DNA of 64,000 nt from Cutaneotrichosporon cavernicola (GCF_030864355.1 NC_083393.1:868001-932000), one strand, 5' to 3'; shown: positions 33,290 through 44,215, counted from the first letter of the stretch. Notes: generated from the sequence alone by a model not told the origin. Translations and numbers: made by a program.

Positions 33290-34368
33290 ATGACCGTCGA
33301 CTACCTCTCCCCGAGTAGCATCGACCTCCTTCCTATCCACAAGTTCTCCTTCCAGTACGTACGCGTCACCTTCCCCCTCCTTCTCCGCGTATCGCAAGCT
33401 GAGACCAGGAACACCACTGTCCAGCCCGAGGAGGACTCGTCGGTCGCCGAGCGTATGCGCCGCCTTCAGGGACAGTACGACGAGACTGGGATGCGCCGCT
33501 CGGTCGACGCCGTCATCGTTGCTCATGTACGTCCTACCTTCCCTCTCAACAACACCGCACGGGCCACGTGTTCCTCGACTTCTTCGGCCGTGATATTCCG
33601 CTGACGCCAGGACCACGGTGTCCCCTGCATCCTCACAACGCAGATTGCTAACGATTTCTTCAAGCTGTAAGTCGAACCTGCGAAGGAAGGCGCCACTCAT
33701 CACAGCCCTGGCGGCTACCTCGACCCCTCTGAGGAGGACGAGACTGGCCTCATGCGCCACCTCAATGACCTCCTGGGGGATGGTACCAAGCAGTGGCGCG
33801 CGGAGGAACCCCATTGGAACATCCACGCCCTTCTCGGCGTGTGGTATCGTCCCAACTTTGACGGCTTCTTCGTGAGTCCTGCTGCCTTCCTTCCCATGCT
33901 GATCCGTAGTACCCCTACAAACCTGCGCACGTATCGCAGCCCAAGGAGTGCAAGAAGATCTACCTTGTGACGATGCCTGAGCGTAAGTGAGGTGTGGAAA
34001 CCGTTGACCTCTTTGAGGGTGACGAGGCCCCTTGGGGCCTCGTCACCCTCCCTTCCTCCCCTTCTTTTCGCTGAAGAAGCTCAGAGATGGTTGGCGTGCC
34101 CCTGAACATGAAGCTCCTCGCGATCCCTATTCACGAGTTCTATGACAACACTCAGCGCTACGGACCCCAGCTCAGCGCCATTCCACACATGCTCAGTCGG
34201 TGAGTACTGGAGTGTCACAGCCCAGCACAGTTCACTGCGCCGCAGAGGTGTGCGCAGGTAACGCAGCTCTTGGCCCTCAGAGTGGTCGGACCTAGAGCGG
34301 AGCCCGAATCGGCCCGATTGCTTCATGCTCACACCCACAGCATGGCTTTCTCTGCAAAGTACTGCTGA
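33290..34368 (+). CDS. CFIm25: Cleavage factor Im 25 kDa subunit (NUDT21-like)
   Basis: Binds UGUA in pre-mRNA and guides poly(A)-site choice; a Nudix fold that lacks hydrolase activity in known members. Exons 33290-33354, 33409-33526, 33611-33666, 33706-33871, 33910-33982, 34085-34199 and 34341-34368 give 206 residues. Landmarks are DSSVAERMRRLQGQYDETGM, then MRRSVDAVIVAH, ANDFFKLPGGYLDPSEEDE (Nudix box region lacking the full catalytic Glu set), GVWYRPNFDGFFYPYKPAH, and FYDNTQRYGPQLSAIPHMLS near the end. Intron 5 carries a perfect 17-bp inverted repeat. The last exon is only 28 nt and ends FSAKYC; it is less certain than the others. Confidence 0.93.
34015..34050. repeat. Perfect 17-bp inverted repeat in CFIm25 intron 5
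   Basis: The left arm 34015-34031 (GAGGGTGACGAGGCCCC) is exactly complementary to the right arm 34034-34050, with two T bases between them. It lies wholly inside the intron (33983-34084) and upstream of the branch-site region. In RNA it would form a very stable GC-rich hairpin. Confidence 0.95.
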
Positions 34369-34834
34369 TCGGCGTGACGCCTCATTTCCACTCAACGCTT
34401 CATCCGTGATCGCTCACTTCAAGGTTCACACTCAAAGTTCGATTTATCCATCACAGTTTTTACTCACCAAGCCACACCTGACCCCTTCCTTCGGAAAAGA
34501 CGGAGCTCTCACGTACTAAGTTTCATGCATAGCTGTGGTTCCTATCCCGCTGCACCCAGAAATTTCTACACAGGCGCTCTACTTACTGGAACCTGGGTCG
34601 TCATGACGACGTGACGTCACCGGGGACACTATTCAACGGGTTGATTTGACGGCGCAAAGTCCGGAACTTTTCATGTTGCCCAGCAACTTGTTGCTGAGGC
34701 CCCAAACCGACCTCGTGCCAACGGCTACGCCCTATGTGCGCAGTAGAGTTGAGGGTGTCGACGCCTGCGCGTGCTACACGCAGTAGAGTTAGGGGGTGTG
34801 ACGTGTTAGGCAGTCCCCTCCAACATTGTCTCGC

Positions 34835-34886
34835 GACCTTGGTCACCATACTCCTGACTCGACCTCGGTCACCATACTCCTAACTC
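34835..34886. repeat. 26-bp tandem duplication
   Basis: Two adjacent 26-bp copies (34835-34860 and 34861-34886) share the core GGTCACCATACTCCT and differ at two positions. Confidence 0.9.
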
Positions 34887-34933
34887 GACATTCTCAAAGC
34901 TCAAGTCCCCAAAGCCTATGCTGGCGGCAAGCG

Positions 34934-34976
34934 CCCCCCCCCCCCCCCCCCCCCCCCTCCCCCCCCCCCCCCCCCC
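34934..34976. repeat. Long C tract (C24-T-C18)
   Basis: 24 consecutive C, one T and 18 more C. The minus strand is the corresponding G tract, able to form G-quadruplexes; the C strand could form an i-motif. Exact length in the genome is uncertain because such tracts are read poorly. Confidence 0.9.
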
Positions 34977-35210
34977 TTCGGCCTCCCTTGGGTTAACTGC
35001 CCATGATCGAGTGAACATCCACTGCTGCGGACGCTGCGAAAAACCGTCGCCACCGTGACGCGCACCGCTGTACTGCGGGCAACGATACCTATAAGAGCAA
35101 GCTCTGGCAACATGTCCCACCCAGTTCACGAGTGTACGATCGTATTCTAGTCACGACCGCCCCACTGTACCCCTCTTTTGTACCCTAGCCACACTCTACG
35201 CCAACGCACT

Positions 35211-37271
35211 ATGCGCTTCACGATATTCGCGGCTCTTGCGGCCGCAACGACGGTCTACGCGGGCCAGTCACCAGCTGACGCGTCTGGTGCGTCCGCGTCA
35301 GGCCCGGCCTCGGCGCCGTCCTCCCCCTCGCCGGACGCCACTCCCTCGGATGTCATGAACGGCACCGGTCCTTCGGGACCCATGACCAACGGCACGAATC
35401 ACCCGGGGCCCATGAACAACGGTACGGGTCACCCGGGCGCGGGATCCGGCGTGGGCTCCGGCGCCAACCACGGCGGCTTCCTGCAGAACCTCTCGCCGCA
35501 GTGCCAGCAAGGCGTTATGAGCATCTTCCTGGCCAAGGGATCTGAGTGCCTTCACACCTCGGCACTCCTCGAGATCCTGAGTGGCGGACAGCACGCAGGC
35601 ATGGGCCCAACCGGTTCTGGTGTGCCGACCCCGTCGGTGCCATCTGCTTCCGCCTCGGCATCTGCCTCTGGGGCCGGGGTCACTTCTGCCGATGCTCCGG
35701 CTTCGGACTCCGCGCCCTCTGCTCCCGCCCCATCTGGATCGGACGCATACGTCCGTCGTGGGGAGAATGTCGCCTCCTCCAGCGATGTGCCGTCGGCCGC
35801 GGCTAATGCCTCTAGCGCTGCCTCCAGCGCGGCAACAGGCCCGAGCAACCCTGGTCCATCTGGCCCATCCACCCCCGTCCCTTCGGACTCCACTGTTCCC
35901 CCTGTCTCCGGCAACGGCAGCTCGGTCATCCCCGCGCTCGAGATGTATCTTCAGCAGGCGTGTGCTGCCCCCGTCTGCAGCAACGAGACGATCACTCAGA
36001 TCGCTGAGATTGTCCTCAACTCGTGCCAGGCCGACCTCCAGAGCGGTGGCATCAGCAACGCCACCGTTCAGATCATTGCCCAGCTCTATCCGACCGCGCG
36101 TGAGGCCGTGTGCCTGACGACCAACCAACCGCCTGTGTACGACCCCACTGCCTTCGCGCCCAACCAGGAGAACGGCATGAGCAACTCGACTGTCCCCGGC
36201 AACGCTACCATCCCTGGTAACGCCACCGTCACGGACAACTCGTCGGCGTCGCTCCCCAACGAGTCGATGAACCCTGGCCCCGCGTCGTCCAACATGGCCG
36301 AGCCGTCTCCTTCCGAAGCTGCCTACAAGCGCCAGGAGCAGCAAGGCGCTCCGTCTGCAGGGTCTAACGCTTCGGCTGTTGACCCTGCCGCCTCTCCCAC
36401 CGCGGACGCCTCTATCTCCCCCTCGCCTGCGGACGCCGCTCCGTCGCCGTTTGTCACTGCCGATCTCAACTCGACCACCCCCGCCCCTGGTCCTATGAAC
36501 GGCACCGGTCCTAACGCGACTGTCCCCGCTGGCAATTCGACGACCAACGGCACCTTTTGCAGTATCGCACTCCTCAAGGGCCTCCAGGAGTGGTACGGCA
36601 AGCCCCTCACCCTCCGCGACATGTTCCGGCTCCTTACCAACCCGGCTGAGCGTGCCAAGCTGGCGACCTATCCCGCTGGTAACCTCTGCAACGACTGCAT
36701 GTACGGGATCGTCTCGATCGTAGACACTGGCGCCCCCTGGCTTCTCGAGTCGCTCAATATCACGACGTGGTACTCTGCCACCTGCCCCGCTGCCTCCATC
36801 TCTTCCAACGGAACGCTTCCCGCCGGTGTGATTCCCACGGCGGAGGACAGCACCTTCGGCTTCCCGCTCACATTCACCAACGCGACCGGGCAGACGGAGA
36901 CTACGACCCCCAATGCGACCGTCACCCCCATCGGCCAGTCGGCCAACGGCTCTGGAGCCGCGTGGCCCTGGCCTTCGGCTGGCAACGCCACGGCCCCCCT
37001 TCCCGGCGGCACGGGCAACACAAACGGCACTGAGCCCATCCCTTCCGGCTCCGCTGAGAACCCTGCCAGCGATGCCGTTCCCTCGGACTCCACTCCCACG
37101 GACGCCGCTCCCTCGGACGCCGCCGCTCCCTCCGATGCTGCTCCTTCCGGTGCTGCTCCTTCTGACGCCGCTCCCTCCGATGCTGCTCCTTCCGGTGCTG
37201 CTCCTTCTGACGCCGCCGCCTCGGACGACTCCGTTACTCGTCGCCGCTTCCGTTTCGCGCGCGAGCAGTAA
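35211..37271 (+). CDS. Secreted Ser/Ala/Pro-rich protein with Cys modules and Kex2-like sites
   Basis: 686 residues, single exon. ATG 35211 is chosen because MRFTIFAALAAATTVYAG is a clean signal peptide; an upstream in-frame ATG (35178) would spoil it. Three compact regions with ten Cys in all (two, four and four) are separated by long, probably O-glycosylated Ser/Ala/Pro/Asn-Gly linkers with many N-glycosylation sites (NGT, NAT, NST). Basic sites AYVRR (about 183) and AYKR (about 374) fall between the Cys regions, and TRRRFR lies near the end, suggesting Kex2 processing into separate pieces. There is no C-terminal hydrophobic tail, so no GPI anchor is predicted. I do not recognise a named family; it is probably a secreted or cell-wall-associated protein. 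Confidence 0.85.
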   Translation: MRFTIFAALAAATTVYAGQSPADASGASASGPASAPSSPSPDATPSDVMNGTGPSGPMTNGTNHPGPMNNGTGHPGAGSGVGSGANHGGFLQNLSPQCQQGVMSIFLAKGSECLHTSALLEILSGGQHAGMGPTGSGVPTPSVPSASASASASGAGVTSADAPASDSAPSAPAPSGSDAYVRRGENVASSSDVPSAAANASSAASSAATGPSNPGPSGPSTPVPSDSTVPPVSGNGSSVIPALEMYLQQACAAPVCSNETITQIAEIVLNSCQADLQSGGISNATVQIIAQLYPTAREAVCLTTNQPPVYDPTAFAPNQENGMSNSTVPGNATIPGNATVTDNSSASLPNESMNPGPASSNMAEPSPSEAAYKRQEQQGAPSAGSNASAVDPAASPTADASISPSPADAAPSPFVTADLNSTTPAPGPMNGTGPNATVPAGNSTTNGTFCSIALLKGLQEWYGKPLTLRDMFRLLTNPAERAKLATYPAGNLCNDCMYGIVSIVDTGAPWLLESLNITTWYSATCPAASISSNGTLPAGVIPTAEDSTFGFPLTFTNATGQTETTTPNATVTPIGQSANGSGAAWPWPSAGNATAPLPGGTGNTNGTEPIPSGSAENPASDAVPSDSTPTDAAPSDAAAPSDAAPSGAAPSDAAPSDAAPSGAAPSDAAASDDSVTRRRFRFAREQ
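37125..37214 (+). repeat. Exact 45-bp tandem duplication in coding sequence
   Basis: Two identical 45-bp copies (37125-37169, 37170-37214) encode APSDAAPSGAAPSDA twice near the C-terminus of the secreted protein. Identity at synonymous positions indicates a recent duplication. Confidence 0.95.
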
Positions 37272-37986
37272 ATTATGTCTTTTATGCCCATAGACTAGAG
37301 GGCAACGATGATGCATGTGCAGTTGATCTGTTGTTGATGTTCTGTGCTCTGGAGCGATGCGATCCAGTCAGGTGTCAATGTTAACCATTCCTGCTGCAAC
37401 TGCATTGACCACAAATCACGTACAGACTTTGAGTGGTTGTGACGGATCGCGGTCCCGCTTGTAAATATGCACACACCCCAGTCTCCAAGAGAAGACTCGT
37501 TCTGTAGCGCGTCCTCACAACGTGAGACTTTCCCTGCAAAGGTTGCCAGAGAGACCACTTCCGTCGGGCGTCGCGTGTCGCAGCGAGGCACCCGAAGCGG
37601 TGACCTCAAAACACCGAGTAAAGCAAGTAAGGCCCTGGACACAAGAACTGCTAAGCGGCCGTCTTGAGACGCGGCGTGGGCGATTGTCGCTAATCAATAG
37701 CAGGTGGCCAGAGTTCGGGGGAGGTCAATTCTATTCCTGTTCTGGGGCCATTCCAATGTTTGCGCTTCGCCGTCCATTGTCCCCCGCTGACGGATGTCCT
37801 ACGCCAGCCCGACTACCCTCCCACTCAACACCCAGGGGTCGGCGGAAACACAATGGCGTGCATGCTGCACAGATCTGCTTCGTGTCTATGTGTAGAGCAC
37901 TTAATAACAGTCACCGCATATGTACCACCTTGAACACGACCTGTCTTTCTCGAAAATATCTGCGAGGGCCAGCTCGGCGTGCCTTA
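37272..37986. other. Intergenic region between convergent genes
   Basis: 715 bp between two converging stop codons, more than other convergent pairs here. No gene, repeat or RNA is recognised. Confidence 0.5.
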
Positions 37987-40900
37987 TCAGTCCACACGCA
38001 TGCTGCGCGCCTCGTCGCGCACGTCCGCGTTGCCATGGCGGCGGAGCTCCCACAGCATCTTGAGCCACTCGTCGGTCCATCCCTCCCTACCCTGCTGGCG
38101 GTTACAGTCGATGAGGGCGAGCGCGAAGAGACTGGCATTCGCACCGCTGTCGTTGACGAGCTCGCGTGCGACCTCGCTCATGCCGCTAGGCCACTCGGTG
38201 CGTTTGTGACCCTCGATGATGATCCGCCTGTACATCTGGTACGCGAGAAGAGAACGGTTAGAAAGGAGGCGGGCCAGGTCGCGCAGGTCCTTGAGCAACT
38301 GAACGGGGTTGTCGAATTCAAACATTTTCATCCGAAGACGAGCCGCGTGCGGAATATAGTCCGAGTGTCCCGCGAGGAAGTCCAGGACAGCATTGATGGT
38401 GGGGTGGTACCACTTGTCGCTGAGCTTGTTCCGGAGCCTGTCCATGATTGTCTCGATGCGCCGCACCGCCGGCATGTCTTCCGTCTTCCTGTGATGACGA
38501 TGATCAGGGTAGACGATGAGTGTGGAGAGGGCCGAGAGTAGGCTCTGCCGGTCTCCCCACTCGACAAGCGAGTCAGCAGCCTTCTCCCACACGCGACCGA
38601 AGGCCGTCATGTCGGTGAGCATGGCGACGAGAAGGGTACCTGCATCCGGACTGTAGACAGCCCATTTGGCGAGGGATTCGACAGCCGCGCGCCTGACGTC
38701 GACATCCTCGTCTTGCGCAAGTAAGATGACGAAGGGGGCGTAGCGACGGCGGTGCTCGACGGCAAGGTCGAGTGGAGAGACTTTGCACAGCACTATCTTA
38801 ACAAAGGGATCACCTGTAGCGAGCGAGTTGCGAATCGCGTCCCAGGCGGCGTCGACAGAGAGCGTACGTACAGCCGCGGTGACGCAAGCGATCCGAACAT
38901 CGCGGTGCAGGTCAAAGTTGGCCGATAATTTGACGAGGAGGGGGATTGAAGTATTGAGAGGCAGATGGAGGAGAACCTGGCGCACAGCCTCCGTCTTGGA
39001 AGTAACCTTGACGTCCTTGCGGGTGAGGAGATTGGCGAGGTACGGCTCCAGGACCGACGGCCTCTCGCGGTGAGCGGCACCAGCGGCCACAAACTGGGCG
39101 GTGTGAGCAAAATTGCTCCCAGCGAAGGAGTATAGGAAACCCAGGTCAGCTGGCGAGGTGGACAAAACGCTGAAGCACTTCTCGACAACGAAAATTCCGT
39201 TGGTCTCGTCTGTGGCGAGAGCACGTGCGAGTTCCAGACCCCCAGGAGCGTCTTTGAGTCTCTTAATGGAAATTTTCTTCTTCCGCCCTGTCGTATCCGG
39301 GTCTAAGATGGTTTTCTGAAGCTGGGAAAGATGGGCGGCCGTCTGTGTGGGAGTCCAGAGCCATGCCGACTTGCTACTAGATGGGGAGAAACTGCCATAA
39401 AAATCGGACGGGAAGGAGCCGCTCAAAGTGGCGCCAAGGACTCAGTCTAAGAGATCGGTGCGCCTGGTAGTGACGAAATTTCCCACGATGGGCAGGTTGA
39501 CGGTGCTCGGGTCGAAGGTCAGCAAGTCTGCCACGCGGGTCCAGCGAAGGGATTTGTTCCCAAGCCAACACCTGATGGCGGTTTCGAGTTCGAAGTCTGA
39601 ACCGCATTTGTTGGTGATAACCTTCCAAATAGCCTCCTGCAGCTCAGGCATGTTGTCCGCGCGATGGTCGAGCGCCATAACGAACTGAAAGAGGATAGAG
39701 TAGGTGTCGTAAGCAGCTTCCTTGGCCATGTACGGCTTGTAGAAGTTCCAGATCTTCACCACCTGGTCTCCGACAAGAGCAGACGAATCAGGCCCTTCGG
39801 CCGTGCCGCCATGCTCGATTAGCGTGTCGAAAGTCTTCCGCACCCATGAAACGTGGGCCGCTGAGTCAATGTGGGCGCCCAGGACGTTGGCAGCAATTAA
39901 TTTGAACAGCCTCCATTCCTCACCTGTGTCGGGCGCCTCGATTTCGGCCTGCAAGATGGTCGTGAGGTGTCCGAGACATGTTGTGTTCCAAAGGAGAGCA
40001 GGAACTTTGAGGAAGGCGTGAATCGCTTTCAACCGGACTCGTTTCTGGTCGTTGCGCAGCCGCCGCGCAGCCTCTCCAGTGACCTTGACGAGAGCCTGAG
40101 AACCGTTGAACTCGGCATTGGCAATGTATCCCTCCCAGGCGGTTCCTCGATCGCAGGAGTCGGGAACGTTGAGACCCTTGAGGGACTCGCCCTCCACCTC
40201 TTCCTGATCAAGATACTCGAGCGGGAAGTGGAGTCTCTCTGTGCTCGTCGCCCCGCAGTTTGGGAAGTACTTCCCGAACGTTTTCAGTGAGTACGCCTTT
40301 GGAAGGAAATCGACTTTCTCCCAGATCCCCTCCTGTAACAACTCGCACGGCCTGCGGCCTCCGTAAGCCAGCTCAAAGTTCTTGACCCGCTGGAAAGGTG
40401 GGAAGCACTTGAGGTAGGGTCGGATCATCCAGAGCGCATTGTATGCACCAATCGCTTTGGTCAGCTCCTGGATCTGTGGGAGCCCAGAGCGAACGATGCG
40501 GCGGCATGTGCGCGGAGATTTGATCACGTAGTCCGCAAGGTTATGCTTGAGGAGGTAAGAGAGAGTGCCCTCAGGCTCCTGACGGAAGAAGATGTGGAGA
40601 TGCGAGTGGATCAAGTCGGATGGGAGCTGGTTATCCTCAATGACGTGAAGGGTCACCTTGGCTGTGGTGGAGTGCTTAAGGAGTGCCACAAACGCCTGAC
40701 TGTATTGTTCCCACCAGTTTATTGCGGCCATACCGACCTCAACGGTTTGCTTGAGATCCATGATGAGGATCTGCTGGAGGACATTCGGGTGCCTCTTGGC
40801 GAGATGACCCCATGCGCCCGCCCGGGCAAAGATGCGGAGGAGGGAAGGAAGGGTGTGATGGATAATCGGCTCCGAACACCACAGAAGGACGTGAGTTGCC

Positions 40901-41289
40901 TCGTCCTCGCCCCATTCCGCTCGGACTGCCTCGATAAGCTGGTCTGCCAATGCCGGGCGGGCCTTGAGCTGGCGGTAGAGGACGTAGCGAATAGTCTTGG
41001 GGGCGTTATTGAGAGCATCTTTGATCACAGCGTCGCTGAGACGAGGGGCCAGCTTGAGAGCCTTGCACCGAACCGGGTTGCAGAGGTTGGTGAGGTGAGC
41101 CGCTGCCCAAGTGGTGTCGCCCGACACGTTGGCCAGGGTGGCCGCGACGACTTGCTCGTACCAGCGCCCGCGGGATTCGAGGTCGGCGATAATATCCTTG
41201 ACGTCATTGGCAAGGGCAAACCTGGCGAGCGTGGCGTGGCGGACGGGATGAGCGAGTAGCTCGACCTCTGCGAGAAGGGCGTCAGCCAT
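37987..41289 (-). pseudogene. Large helical-repeat protein gene interrupted by an in-frame TGA
   Basis: A 615-codon frame from ATG 41289 (MADALLAEVELLAHPVRHA) ends at TGA 39442-39444. The same frame then stays open for 484 more codons to the stop at 37987. The second half has no usable ATG near its start, so the two halves belong to one protein of about 1,100 residues made of HEAT/ARM-like helices (DVRIACVTAAVRTLSVDAAW, DVDVRRAAVESLAKWAV). The stop reads RTDLLD-TGA-VLGATL; CGA to TGA is a simple transition. Alternatives are readthrough, a sequencing error, or a 117-nt in-frame intron (GTGGGA at 39474 to AAG at 39358) with a poor branch site. The family is unrecognised. It may be a recent pseudogene or still functional. 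Confidence 0.7.
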
Positions 41290-41458
41290 GCTGAAGAGGG
41301 TTGTTGGTAACGAGGATGATGGGGAGATGGAATTACAATGGGCAGGAGGGGAATCATTGACCATCTTTCCCCTCACCGGGTGCATACTTCCGGCCAAGTC
41401 GTCTCCCTCCGTTCAACACACCTTCCTCGTACAACTCATTCAACAACAACAATAACCA

Positions 41459-41529
41459 ACACTAGTGGTGAAACGGTATCATTCATGCTTGCCATGCATG
41501 AGGCAGGGGTTCGACTCCCTTCTAGTGTA
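41459..41529 (+). tRNA. tRNA-Gly (GCC)
   Basis: A 7-bp acceptor stem (ACACTAG with CTAGTGT), D-arm TGGTGAAACGGTATCA, anticodon stem CATGC/GCATG around loop TTGCCAT (anticodon GCC), and T-arm with GGTTCGACT. There is no intron. It lies 170 bp from the start codon of the minus-strand helical-repeat gene and is transcribed away from it. Confidence 0.95.
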
Positions 41530-42770
41530 CAACTCACAGCTAGACAGCTGTGGACGTTTTTGGAGGCGCGAGCGTCTTTGTGGAAGGGCGAGGGGGGCTT
41601 TGTTCATGAACAGAGAGATGTTGGATCCTAGGACAAGTCAAACAGATCTCGTCGTCGCGGCGTATGAGTTGGCTCCGAGAGATTGGACACGGGCGCCTAC
41701 AAACCACGAGGACGATGTACATGTTCCGGCTCCATTCGCCGTTAGAGATGTGCATCTGCGCAAGGTAAGGCCGAGAAACCAGAACATGGCGCTGCTTGGA
41801 TAGGGTCGGCAAATCAACGCGCAACTGCACCAGGCTTTGTACTGGGCTTGGCATCGCGCAGATCCGCAGAAATTTCCCGCATTCCGCAAGCTACTTGCAT
41901 GCTTGCATTAATACGCTTGGAGTTTACTTTGAATCAATCCACAACGGTGTTGGCAAGCGGAAGTTCCGCATCGCGATGGGGAGTCACTGATAAGTTTCGC
42001 ACGTTTTGTCCTGAATGTGGCTATTCTGGTCACTGAATGAGCAAAGCTGTTGAAGCAGGGCCGTTATCACAATCATGAGCGGCGGAAGCGACGGATGCCG
42101 AGATATAGCTCAGCATGTCTCACCGATGCACCAATAGACCAACACACCAAAACGCGTCACATCGCTTCTGCCCGCTTTAGGGCTCGACTATGCACAGCCA
42201 CTCGTTCATGAAACCAAACAATGATCCAAGACGTCCGAGATTAGCTCCAGGTAAGTAGATCCCAAGGTGCTGCAATGTGGTCGTTTCTTAGGCCGCTTCG
42301 CTGGGCAGATGGGTAGCCGACGCAACCGAGTCGTTGCGTCATTGCGCCATATTCTTCTCAAAGATCTGCGGTTCAAGCACCGCCGCCTTCTCGTGCCTCT
42401 TGGCTTGGTTGAGCAGAACTAGAGTTGGGCAAATGGAGCACTGCGAACCGGCGAGAACGGCGTGGCAAGATATGACGGGTCGGTCTCGTGCGGCGTAAGG
42501 CACAAGGTACAGCAGAGGTGGCCGAGGTGGGGCGGTGCTTAAGTCTGTAAAGCAGGAACCGAGCGGAACCGAGCACGTGGTACTCTACCTTCTATCAACA
42601 ACATGCTTTGGACAGCTTGAACAGCTTGGACGCGGCGTTTAAATATCCATCCACAATCACATGCACCATCCATCTCAACCCGGGCATCACAAAGTTCCAT
42701 CTCACTCTCACCTCAGCCTCGAGCCTATCGTCCAACTCTCACATCACACTCTCGCCTTTCGTTCAACACA
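41530..42770. other. Intergenic region
   Basis: About 1.2 kb between tRNA-Gly and the 7-TM gene. Only short frames without domains are present. The last 100 bp before 42771 is C/T-rich leader. Confidence 0.5.
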
Positions 42771-43953
42771 ATGGTGTTCGGTAAAGTCGCGGCGGCCGCA
42801 CTCGTCTTCGGCATCCTCTATGCCATCATGTTCTCCTACATGTGCGTCATGTACGCAACCAAGCGGTACAAGTGGAAGTCGCGCTTTACGATTCTGTTCC
42901 TGCACGCAGCGATTCGTGTGGCTTCTCAAGTGGGTTAAAAGAATGAATAGTACTGATCCCAGGCTTGCGGAGTCGCATTCGGCGTCTTGCTGTGGAAGAA
43001 CACGGAAGTCTTCGTCGCGTACCTCATCCTCGGCGCTGAGGGATACTTCTCCCTCACCATTGCATCATATTACTTCCTCCGGCACTATGAGTTGCGAAAC
43101 TTTGGTAAGAGTCGCCTCGGACAACTCAACCCCGCTGTGGGGACTTGGAAGCGCGCAGCACAGATCTGGACTTGGATGCCGCTCTGGGCACCGTGGCGAT
43201 ACACCCGCGACAACGTTATTATGATCGTTGACGCTTGGCTAATCCCCGCAAAGTGAGTTCCTTGTCCTTACACACATCTCCCCTAACCAACCGCAACAAC
43301 CTCCTCCCCCCCCTTCCCTTCCCTCCTCCCCCCAGAACTGATCACTAAACTCAGTGCCCTCATCATCACTGGCGGATCACTCATGGTCGCAGCCATGAAT
43401 CCCGAGGCAAACCACCTGACCGCCAAGCAGGCAGCTGACCGCCTCAACCTCGCCAAGGGTTTCCGCACTGCCGGCCAAGCCGTCTTCCTCACCCTCACAT
43501 GCGTATGGGTCCTCTTTGTTCTCAACGCGCTCCGCAAGACTGTCGCTGCGCGTCTTTCGCGTCGCAAACACATTGCATGCGCCGTCTTCGGGACCATCGG
43601 CGTCTTCCTCATCATCCGCGGTGTCTTCGGTGTCCTCCAAAGCGTTATCTGGAAGCTCAGCTACTATAACCCTTCAAACTATGACGCTCAAGGGTTCACC
43701 ACCGAGTTTGTCGCTCTTGAGAACGTACTCGCTGTTATGCCCGAGTTTGTCGCGTACGTCTACATAGAGAGAAATGAGCTGACTCCCCAGTGCCGCACTG
43801 CTTAATGCCAGCTATTGGGCTACGCACAAGCACGCCGACGAGGTACTCCCCTTCGAGAATGGAAGCAACGAGCCTGATGGTGAGGAGAGGCTTGGGCCCA
43901 AGGTGTGGCCTGACTTCCAAGGGCACCAGGAGACTAAGGGCCTCAACGTCTAA
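42771..43953 (+). CDS. Seven-transmembrane protein of unknown function (RTA1/DUF7702-like layout)
   Basis: Exons 42771-42929, 42963-43252, 43355-43753 and 43791-43953 give 336 residues. About seven hydrophobic segments are visible, starting at residue 7 (VAAAALVFGILYAIMFSYMC) and including GTIGVFLIIRGVFGVLQSVI, with a hydrophilic C-terminal tail (VLPFENGSNEPDGEERLG). Length, topology and the MPEFVAAALLNASYW last helix resemble the fungal 7-TM proteins grouped as RTA1-like or DUF7702; this is by general appearance, not a diagnostic motif. Introns are 33, 102 and 37 nt. Substrate or ligand is unknown. Confidence 0.75.
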
Positions 43954-44215
43954 CCTCCCCAGTCCTTCCAGTCCGTAATAGAAACACGTAGCAAGCTATC
44001 AGCCATCCGCACAGTCCAGTCCGATCGTTTAATTCTTCCACCATGTAGCATGTGTACAGACCCTTGAGGTTATCCGGAGTGGCTACTATCATCACTTACT
44101 GCGCGTGCTGACTGTACCACTAATCGGACTGTACGGATGAATTACAAGTGACAGACAACAACTGGACAAGATATGAGTATGCGAGGATCCGAATACGGAG
44201 GGGAGCGATAGCCTA

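Larger units (their letters stand above)
34369..35210. other. Repeat-rich intergenic region
   Basis: About 0.84 kb between two plus-strand genes with no coding signal. It holds an imperfect direct repeat of GCAGTAGAGTT(G)AGGG (about 34739 and 34780), a 26-bp tandem duplication and a long C tract, listed separately. The last 100 bp is the promoter of the secreted-protein gene. Confidence 0.6.

Noticed and set aside
37987..39426. Treating the downstream half of the helical-repeat gene as a separate gene
   Set aside because: No ATG near its start and exact frame continuity with the upstream half across one TGA.
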